Below, in pieces: positions 40,372 through 45,705 of a stretch of DNA of 45,705 nucleotides. Each line of letters begins with the position of its first letter. The first letter of the stretch is position 1. Origin of the DNA: a virus; the IMG/VR virus record IMGVR_UViG_3300010938_000065, positions 1 through 45,705 of that record; one strand, written 5' to 3'. The position numbers were made by a program, and so were the translations under genes. A model generated the notes under the pieces. The model was not told the DNA's origin and did not search any database. It saw only the letters and a list, made by a program, of their open reading frames with translations.

Positions 40372-40566
40372 TTAATAATATTCCTGTAAATCATCAATCA
40401 ATTCAGCTTCACGCGCATCAACATCTTCCCATTCATTATCATTATTTTTAACCATATAATTTATGCCCCAATTATCACTAAAACCTCCCTGACAAACACA
40501 GTAAACTTTATATTTTTTTCCTTTGGTTAAAGTTTTAGTGGATTGGCCAGTATATAAAATAGTCAT
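40372..40566 (-). CDS. Small phage protein (64 aa)
   Basis: Begins MTILYTGQSTKTLTKGKKY, then KVYCVCQGGFSDNWGINYMV, and an acidic tail. The T-K-x-L-x-K-G-K-x-Y opening resembles small SH3-like phage proteins of unknown role. AAAAGG precedes ATG. No catalytic motif. Confidence 0.65.
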   Translation of the reverse strand: MTILYTGQSTKTLTKGKKYKVYCVCQGGFSDNWGINYMVKNNDNEWEDVDAREAELIDDLQEYY

Positions 40567-40583
40567 TAAAAATTCCTTTTTAA

Positions 40584-40982
40584 TTATTCATTCTTCAACC
40601 ATCGATTTTTTGGCATAAATTCCGCAGCAGATAAATCATCATAAATCCAAGTAGGTTTACTTATAACTAAATCAACATAATCCTCCAATTTCAATGCTTT
40701 AACCGCAATCTTAGCCCAATTATAGCCTCCCGCAGACCAAACTACAACAGTATGATTACGCATTTTATATTTTTTTAATTCTTCAATATGAACATTATGC
40801 GGCACAATTCTAGTAATCCAAACACCAGAAGGCACTGGTTCACTTTTCCAGTTAGGTATCATAGATTTGTCGCAAGTAATATCGATACCATATTTTTCTA
40901 ATTGTTCTTGTGTAGGGCTCCAAAGAATTAAAGTATCGTCCACATCAAAAAATACAATATTATTTCCCGGTATTACTATCAT
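40584..40982 (-). CDS. HAD-superfamily hydrolase (132 aa)
   Basis: Motif I FFDVDDTLILW gives the Asp-x-Asp nucleophile pair. Motif II VVVWSAGG supplies Ser. The conserved Lys is in VISKPTW, followed by a YDDL motif near the C-terminus. The second HAD enzyme in the window and unlike the first in sequence. Substrate unknown; small phosphate esters or nucleotides are likely. It lies next to nrdA in the same direction. Confidence 0.8.
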   Translation of the reverse strand: MIVIPGNNIVFFDVDDTLILWSPTQEQLEKYGIDITCDKSMIPNWKSEPVPSGVWITRIVPHNVHIEELKKYKMRNHTVVVWSAGGYNWAKIAVKALKLEDYVDLVISKPTWIYDDLSAAEFMPKNRWLKNE

Positions 40983-41006
40983 ACCATATTAGTATAACAT
41001 ATATAT

Positions 41007-42746
41007 TTATGCTTCACAAGCAGCGCATTCATCTTTTGAACGAGAAGCTAAATCGCCTCTAAGAACTCCTTCAGCACGAAGATAATAAAGAGATTTAAGT
41101 CCTTGTTGCCAAGCTGCAATATGGACTTCATGTATATATTTAGGTGACGCATTATTAGCGAAAAATAAATTAACACTTTGTCCTTGATCTATCCAAGCTT
41201 GGCGTTGAGCCGCCTGTTTTATAATCGCATGTTGATTAATTTCCCTAGCAGTTAGAAAAACAGCCTTTTGTTCAGCACTTAAAATGTCTAAATGTTGTAC
41301 ACTGCCCGATCGTTCATTAATACTCTTCCAAATTTCTGGAGTATTTTTACCTAATTTTTCCAATACATGCTCCAACGTGGTATTTTTACGAATAAAAGTG
41401 CCTTTGGCCGACTTCTGAGAAAAAATATTTGCCGCAATAGGTTCTATACCAGCCGAATATCCGCCAGAAATAGTAGAATTAGATACAGTGGGTGCTATAG
41501 CCAAAAGATGGGTATTTCTACGGTTAAACCCCTCGCACCATTCTGGTTCACCAAATTCTTTAGCAAGTTTTATGGTAGCAGATTCTGCATCATTTTTAAT
41601 TTTTCTAAAAATTTGCGCATTAAGCATCATAGCTTCAAAGCTATCAAATGGGATCATTTTGCTTTGAAGTAAGGTATGCCAACCAAGAACTCCAACGCCA
41701 ATGGCACGCCCCTTAATTGCGGAACGGCGAGAGGCTTCAAGGCCGGGAATAAATTCTGATTTGCGAATATATTCTTCAAGAACGGCATCTAGAAAACGCA
41801 CAGCAACCTCTATAGCATCAGTATCCTTCCATTCGTCCCATTTAACAAGATTCATAGACGAAAGACAGCATACAAAGCTATGCTGAACGTCCGTATACAG
41901 CATGATTTCCGTACAAATATTGGAAGTGCTAACTTTTAGTCCGTTTTTTACATAGCATTCTGGATTAGCTTTATTTACGTTATCTGAGAAAAATAGATAA
42001 GGTTCTCCAGTTTCCACTCTAGCCTTAAGGATTTCTTGCCAAAGGTGGCGTTTAAATTGGTCGCCCCTTAACATTGCATTCATCCACTCATCGTTAATAC
42101 ATATACCATGATTTAAATTAAGGCAACGTCTATTGGCATCTCCTGTCGGACGGCGAATATTGATGAATTCTTCAATATCTGAATGGTCTATAGGAAGATA
42201 TACTGCAGATGCACCACGCCTAGTAGAGCCTTGTGATACTGAAACGGTGGTAGAATCATACACTTTTGCCCATGGAATAACCCCTTCAGATTTACCGTTA
42301 CCACGTATAGGAGATCCGCGTCCACGAACATCGCCAAGATATATACCGACGCCCGCGCCATTCTTAGAAAGCATAGCCAGTTCATGCGACTTAGAAAAAA
42401 TAGAATCAACACTATCGCCAACGTGTATAGAATTGCAAGAAATAGGCAAGCCACGATCGGTGCCCATATTACTTAGTATAGGAGATGCTGGACAAAGCCA
42501 ATTTTTCCACATTGCATCAAAAAATTTTTGACTCCACTTTTTACGCTCATCATGGGTAGTATAATAATTTGCAGCAGAATTTGCTATCCTCCAATACATT
42601 TTTTTAGGCGTTTCATTTGGAAGCATATACCCATTCATTAAAACTTTAAAACCTTCTTCATTCATCCATTCTGGTATTTCGCCTTTCTTTTTGAGTTCTT
42701 CTAGGTCTTCAATATATGGATTGTCTGGCTCTTTCAAAAATTCCAT
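41007..42746 (-). CDS. nrdA: Ribonucleotide reductase class I large subunit (579 aa)
   Basis: Reduces ribonucleotides to deoxyribonucleotides with NrdB. Active-site residues are present: Cys104 in LPISCNS, NICTE (Asn276, Cys278, Glu280), and Cys293 in FVCCLSS. SLYYLRAE has the paired radical-transfer tyrosines, and the C-terminal redox pair is Cys574 and Cys577 in ECAACEA. It lacks an N-terminal ATP-cone, so it is shorter than E. coli NrdA (761) and probably lacks the overall-activity regulation by ATP/dATP. GGGAG lies before ATG. The next upstream gene is nrdB, 2 nt away. Confidence 0.95.
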   Translation of the reverse strand: MEFLKEPDNPYIEDLEELKKKGEIPEWMNEEGFKVLMNGYMLPNETPKKMYWRIANSAANYYTTHDERKKWSQKFFDAMWKNWLCPASPILSNMGTDRGLPISCNSIHVGDSVDSIFSKSHELAMLSKNGAGVGIYLGDVRGRGSPIRGNGKSEGVIPWAKVYDSTTVSVSQGSTRRGASAVYLPIDHSDIEEFINIRRPTGDANRRCLNLNHGICINDEWMNAMLRGDQFKRHLWQEILKARVETGEPYLFFSDNVNKANPECYVKNGLKVSTSNICTEIMLYTDVQHSFVCCLSSMNLVKWDEWKDTDAIEVAVRFLDAVLEEYIRKSEFIPGLEASRRSAIKGRAIGVGVLGWHTLLQSKMIPFDSFEAMMLNAQIFRKIKNDAESATIKLAKEFGEPEWCEGFNRRNTHLLAIAPTVSNSTISGGYSAGIEPIAANIFSQKSAKGTFIRKNTTLEHVLEKLGKNTPEIWKSINERSGSVQHLDILSAEQKAVFLTAREINQHAIIKQAAQRQAWIDQGQSVNLFFANNASPKYIHEVHIAAWQQGLKSLYYLRAEGVLRGDLASRSKDECAACEA

Positions 42747-42748
42747 AT

Positions 42749-43711
42749 TTACTCCCAGATTTTACTAAAGTCCATAGAACCTTTGGAATAATCTGTGACT
42801 CGTTGTGCAAAAAAATCCGCATGGCTTACACCACTACTTAAAACATCAAACCAAGCCATGCGCTGAATGGCTTCTTTATCAATGTTTTTCCAATTTTGTT
42901 TTAAACCTAAATCATTCAATTTTGTATTGCAACGAAAACGAATAAATGCTTTCATATCTTTTGCCGTAAGACCTTCAATATCTCCCATTTCAAAAGCTTT
43001 ATCTATAAAAGCATCTTCTAGTTCTACGGTAGTTCTGGCAGCATCATAGATAATTTTTTTATTCTCATCAGTCCAAATTTCAGGATTTTCACTGATTAAG
43101 GTTCGGAACAGCCAACATCCAGCCTCACTGTGAAGCGATTCGTCTTTAATGGAAAAAGCAATAATTTGTCCAAGCCCTTTCATTTTATTAAATCTGCTAA
43201 AATTCAATAAAATAGCGAAAGAACTAAATAAATTTACACCTTCATTAAATGCCGAAAATACGGCCAAAGACTTTGCGATATCTTCTTTAGATCTACCCTT
43301 AGTTTCAATAAGTCTATCAATTTTAGCCTTGGCAGTAGGTTCATGCAAAAATGCCTCAAAATCTTCTAATCCCAACGATTGATTAAGATACGCATAGGCG
43401 GCGGCATGGATCGATTCCATGGAAGCAAACGCGGAAGCCATCATTTGAATTTCCGGTTTCTTAAATTTTCTAGAAACAAAAGAACTCCAATAATCTTGGA
43501 TAAAGATTTCGGACTGAGTAAATCCTTTAAGGATATGGCCGATCACGTTTCTTTCAGCATCTGTTAAATTAAGTTTCCAATCATTAATATCAGATGCCAT
43601 TGCGATTTCAGAATGTAACCAATGCGATTGTTGCTGTAATTCCCAATATTGATATGCTTGTGGAAACTCAAACGGAGCATAAGTAACTCTTGGTGTTAGA
43701 AGGGTCCCCAT
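42749..43711 (-). CDS. nrdB: Ribonucleotide reductase class I small subunit (320 aa)
   Basis: Carries the diiron site and tyrosyl radical. Using codons from the alternative TTG start at 43750, ligands are Glu81, Glu112, His115, Glu170, Glu204 and His207, with radical Tyr119; the spacings match E. coli NrdB (84, 115, 118, 204, 238, 241, 122). Residues are SEIFIQDYW, MESIHAAAY, FNEGVNL and KDESLHSE. I place the start at ATG 43711 (MGTLLTPRV), because a promoter at 43787-43762 would make the TTG start almost leaderless. An AGGA lies 12 nt upstream. Numbering from the ATG is 13 lower. Confidence 0.93.
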   Translation of the reverse strand: MGTLLTPRVTYAPFEFPQAYQYWELQQQSHWLHSEIAMASDINDWKLNLTDAERNVIGHILKGFTQSEIFIQDYWSSFVSRKFKKPEIQMMASAFASMESIHAAAYAYLNQSLGLEDFEAFLHEPTAKAKIDRLIETKGRSKEDIAKSLAVFSAFNEGVNLFSSFAILLNFSRFNKMKGLGQIIAFSIKDESLHSEAGCWLFRTLISENPEIWTDENKKIIYDAARTTVELEDAFIDKAFEMGDIEGLTAKDMKAFIRFRCNTKLNDLGLKQNWKNIDKEAIQRMAWFDVLSSGVSHADFFAQRVTDYSKGSMDFSKIWE

Positions 43712-43761
43712 TTTTATTTTACCATCCTGTTTTAAATTTTCTTGGGCCAAGATTTTTATAT

Positions 43762-43792
43762 TTATAAAGACATATTATTTTTTAACTGTCAA
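43762..43792 (-). promoter_or_regulatory. Candidate promoter for nrdB-nrdA
   Basis: On the minus strand, perfect TTGACA (43792-43787) is followed by AT-rich DNA with TTATAA at 43767-43762 (19-nt spacer) or CTTTAT with 17. A TATAAATA, the T4-late core, overlaps but lacks support elsewhere. The start codon ATG 43711 would lie about 45 nt downstream. Confidence 0.5.
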
Positions 43793-43800
43793 GAATACGT

Positions 43801-44097
43801 TTATTTGTCATCTAATATTTGCTTAATTTCCCCAGCTAGCTTAGCGCGTTGATTATCTAAATTAGTTCTTAAATAATGCATCAAAAACAGCATATTAATA
43901 GATACGCAGATAAAAATAAAAGTTGAATTACGAATATACAATTGATTAATCAAAACAATTATTAAATTAGCCAAAAACAGTAATGTAACGAACTTGGTCG
44001 CTATCCACACGCTTTTAAGACAATATTTTAAAGATAATTTTTTTAATTTTTTCTTTTGTTCATCCGTCAGATCAGGAATTTTATCAATAGTACTCAT
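43801..44097 (-). CDS. Membrane protein (98 aa)
   Basis: The start is placed at ATG 44097, overlapping the upstream stop (TGATG); a GTG nine bases earlier is less likely. The N-terminus is charged (KIPDLTDEQKKKLKKLSLK), then two membrane helices (FVTLLFLANLIIVLINQL; FIFICVSINMLFLMHYL) and a basic/acidic tail. Probably an inner-membrane protein; role unknown. Confidence 0.65.
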   Translation of the reverse strand: MSTIDKIPDLTDEQKKKLKKLSLKYCLKSVWIATKFVTLLFLANLIIVLINQLYIRNSTFIFICVSINMLFLMHYLRTNLDNQRAKLAGEIKQILDDK

Positions 44098-44729
44098 CAG
44101 TCCCACCAGGTATGGTCGTATTTTTTCAATAGATAGGCCAAGCGATTAATATCGTTTTTTCTATCGGTCTCGCCTTTTTTAAAGCACTCTACTAGCTCTT
44201 TTCTTTCCTGTTTTTTTATTTTTTCAGAAGCACCCCGCGTATTTTTTCTATATATTTTTAGACTATAACTTATTACTTGGCCCTTAGAATCATAATTAGG
44301 AGTAAACTCGCGTTTAGGTGTTCCCCACTTAGTGTCATGGATTTTAAGGTATTTATCTTTATAATCATCTTTATATAATCTTTTACAGATTTGAATAGCC
44401 TCTTTTAAAGCTTCCATGTCTTCTTTTTGCTGAACAACATAACCGTTTTCCAAGCAATCATACAAACGCTGCATTTTAAAGGCCAAAAGATCATAAAGAT
44501 AAGAGGCATCAAAATCATAATTAGACCAACCAAATTTAGCATAAGCCAAAGAACGCTGTATACGATCCTTATAATCATAAAATGAGCGTATTACAGGATA
44601 ATAAATCTTATAAAATATAAATTTTGTAATAATACCAAATATTTTTTCTAGTCTTGTATCGGATTTTTCTTTGGTGGCTAACCATCTTTTTATAGAAGAC
44701 GCTTTTCTAACAGCTTTAGAACGCAGCAT
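44097..44729 (-). CDS. Conserved-type hypothetical protein (210 aa)
   Basis: Start at ATG 44729 (MLRSKAVRKASSIKRWLATK), because AAGGGG sits 7 nt upstream; a longer frame from 44798 would overlap the next gene by 44 nt. Strongly basic, with many Tyr/Trp residues (YYPVIRSFYDYKDRIQRSL) and helical segments, and a charged C-terminus (KKQERKELVECFKKGETD). No signal peptide or catalytic motif. Possibly an RNA- or DNA-associated protein; not recognised. Confidence 0.65.
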   Translation of the reverse strand: MLRSKAVRKASSIKRWLATKEKSDTRLEKIFGIITKFIFYKIYYPVIRSFYDYKDRIQRSLAYAKFGWSNYDFDASYLYDLLAFKMQRLYDCLENGYVVQQKEDMEALKEAIQICKRLYKDDYKDKYLKIHDTKWGTPKREFTPNYDSKGQVISYSLKIYRKNTRGASEKIKKQERKELVECFKKGETDRKNDINRLAYLLKKYDHTWWD

Positions 44730-44754
44730 TATTGGCCCCTTATAATATAATAGT

Positions 44755-44964
44755 CTAATCTTTAAGTATAAAAGCGCGATAAAAACCTTCTTCATCAATT
44801 AAGACATCCAGTCCCAATTGTTTATTGGCTTGAACTATTTCTTCTATGTTATAATAATTTTTATGCCCAATTTCAACCCATACTCCTCGTTCACCAGGCT
44901 CACGCTTACGGTTAGTCCAAACTAAATATGGTTTACCAAATTTATCAATTCTAATTTCGTGCAT
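44755..44964 (-). CDS. Hypothetical protein, 69 aa
   Basis: Good ribosome site GAGGAA before ATG. Begins MHEIRIDKFGKPYLVWTNRK with REPGERGVWVEIGHKNYYNI, then an acidic tail ending YRAFILKD. Beta-rich. It lies 2 nt from the MazG-like stop, so it is co-transcribed. Family not recognised. Confidence 0.7.
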   Translation of the reverse strand: MHEIRIDKFGKPYLVWTNRKREPGERGVWVEIGHKNYYNIEEIVQANKQLGLDVLIDEEGFYRAFILKD

Positions 44965-44966
44965 TT

Positions 44967-45344
44967 TTATTCCTCTAAAATTTTCCGTTCAACGTCCAAA
45001 TTACGATTCAAGGCGGCTTGTTCAGAAAACTTTTCCCCATATCGGGCACGTAGCTTGGCGATATTTTTTTCCATTACTTCTTCCAACGATACCCCAAGTG
45101 AATCACACGCTACACCAATATACCACATTAAATCGCCAAGTTCTTCCACCGCATTGGCCTTATCGAAAGCCTTGCCATAAAACAAATGTTTTTTCATGGC
45201 ATCATTAATTTCACCGGCTTCGGTAGCAATACCAATAAAAGCATGTATTAAACGAATAGTGGATTCATTGAATCGGCTTTTAATAGCTTCAAAATTAGTT
45301 GATTCAGTTTTAAGTACGTTTTTTACATATTCATTTGGTTTCAT
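44967..45344 (-). CDS. MazG-like nucleotide pyrophosphohydrolase (125 aa)
   Basis: Four-helix fold of the MazG/dUTPase-like class. EAGE (Glu42, Glu45) and later EELGD (Glu68 and Asp71) supply the metal-binding acidic residues in the usual ExxE...ExxD arrangement. It probably hydrolyses non-canonical or excess NTPs to NMPs. Phage MazG proteins have also been proposed to alter host ppGpp signalling, although that is debated. GGGG precedes ATG by 7 nt. It heads the gene run toward nrdBA. Confidence 0.88.
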   Translation of the reverse strand: MKPNEYVKNVLKTESTNFEAIKSRFNESTIRLIHAFIGIATEAGEINDAMKKHLFYGKAFDKANAVEELGDLMWYIGVACDSLGVSLEEVMEKNIAKLRARYGEKFSEQAALNRNLDVERKILEE

Positions 45345-45458
45345 TTAAATACCCCATTTGTAAAAATGCTGCAAAGTTATTATATTACCATAAATCCTAA
45401 AAAGGAAGGTTTTAATTTAATTATTTAGATGGTTTACAATATATGTATCACATTACCT

Positions 45459-45490
45459 TTTTAATATTTAAAAAATAAAAAATATTAAAA
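45459..45490. terminator. AT-only inverted repeat between two minus-strand genes
   Basis: Perfect 11-bp stem TTTTAATATTT/AAATATTAAAA (45459-45469, 45480-45490) with a 10-nt loop. It contains no G or C, so it is a weak terminator candidate for the small gene at 45500-45631. Confidence 0.3.
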
Positions 45491-45499
45491 TATCTTTCT

Positions 45500-45631
45500 T
45501 TATTTACGTTTACCCCGATTGATAGCGTCTACCCATTCTTTGGGCGGTTTCTGTTTTCTCAGGTCCTTGAGCTTCTGAGCCCATTTGCGGGCGGCGCCTT
45601 TTTTCGGGATATTCACTTTCTTCATTTGCAT
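45500..45631 (-). CDS. Small basic protein (43 aa)
   Basis: Starts MQMKKVNIPKKGAARKW with GAGGT about 4 nt before ATG. It continues AQKLKDLRKQKPPKEWVDAI and ends in basic residues. Strongly basic with a likely amphipathic helix. Its DNA is richer in G+C than the surrounding intergenic sequence, as coding DNA would be. Possibly nucleic-acid binding; not recognised. The 74 bases to its right hold no clear feature. Confidence 0.6.
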   Translation of the reverse strand: MQMKKVNIPKKGAARKWAQKLKDLRKQKPPKEWVDAINRGKRK

Positions 45632-45705
45632 AATACCTCATTTTTTGAATAATTATTAATCTGCTTTTTAAATTCCTTATAATACTTGACTACTTACATC
45701 AAACA

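Noticed and set aside
43757-43769. TATAAATA resembling a T4 late promoter upstream of nrdB
   Set aside because: No matching motif recurs before the structural operons, so it is more likely AT-rich chance within a sigma70-type promoter.

Overview
The window is a contiguous piece of an AT-rich tailed bacteriophage genome with a contractile-tail (myovirus) structural block. This rests on the gene content: a tape-measure protein, a gp27-type hub, a gp5/VgrG-type spike, a LysM plus gp25-type wedge protein, a baseplate J-type protein, several tail-fibre proteins, and a T4-like set of nucleotide-metabolism genes. Several proteins carry lipobox signal peptides. One resembles the outer-membrane lipid A deacylase PagL. 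The host is therefore most likely Gram-negative. Neither host nor phage genus can be named from the sequence alone.

Layout. Positions 1-9925 (minus strand) hold the tail-fibre block. It has two adjacent paralogous proteins built of about 44-residue Kelch-like repeats (the first runs off the left edge), a beta-helix fibre, three smaller virion-type proteins and two large fibre proteins, one with a collagen-like GPQGPP tract. Positions 10084-12800 (plus strand) hold a zinc-ribbon protein, a tRNA-Ile(UAU), an ATP-dependent DNA ligase and a DEDDh 3'-5' exonuclease. Positions 12833-31455 (minus) hold the baseplate and tail: tube-like protein, two baseplate proteins (one of 1875 residues), the LysM/gp25 fusion, a small plus-strand insert (lipoprotein metallopeptidase plus one hypothetical), a CPBP-like membrane protein, a virion protein, spike, hub and tape measure. 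Positions 31622-33198 (plus) are an envelope-flavoured operon with a good sigma70-type promoter, two small proteins, an odd tRNA-like gene, the PagL-like protein and two small cysteine-containing proteins.

Positions 33212-34330 are a TnpB-only mobile element with higher GC, perfect 20-bp inverted ends and 9-bp flanking direct repeats. A 61-bp relic at 40305-40365 carries both of its ends joined together. Positions 34346-45631 (minus) are metabolic and regulatory: small lipoproteins, an Rrf2-type regulator, two HAD phosphatases, a tightly overlapping operon (peptide deformylase, small membrane protein, ThyX, dCMP-deaminase-like, GMP-reductase-like), small zinc-binding and hypothetical proteins, NrdA, NrdB and a MazG-like pyrophosphohydrolase.

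How the genes work together. NrdAB, the deaminase, ThyX, the GMP-reductase-like enzyme and the MazG-like enzyme form a dNTP supply and clean-up module. The ligase and exonuclease serve DNA replication or repair. The tRNA reads AUA, a codon used often here. The baseplate and fibre genes build the infection machinery. The PagL-like protein and small membrane or lipoproteins probably act on the host envelope.
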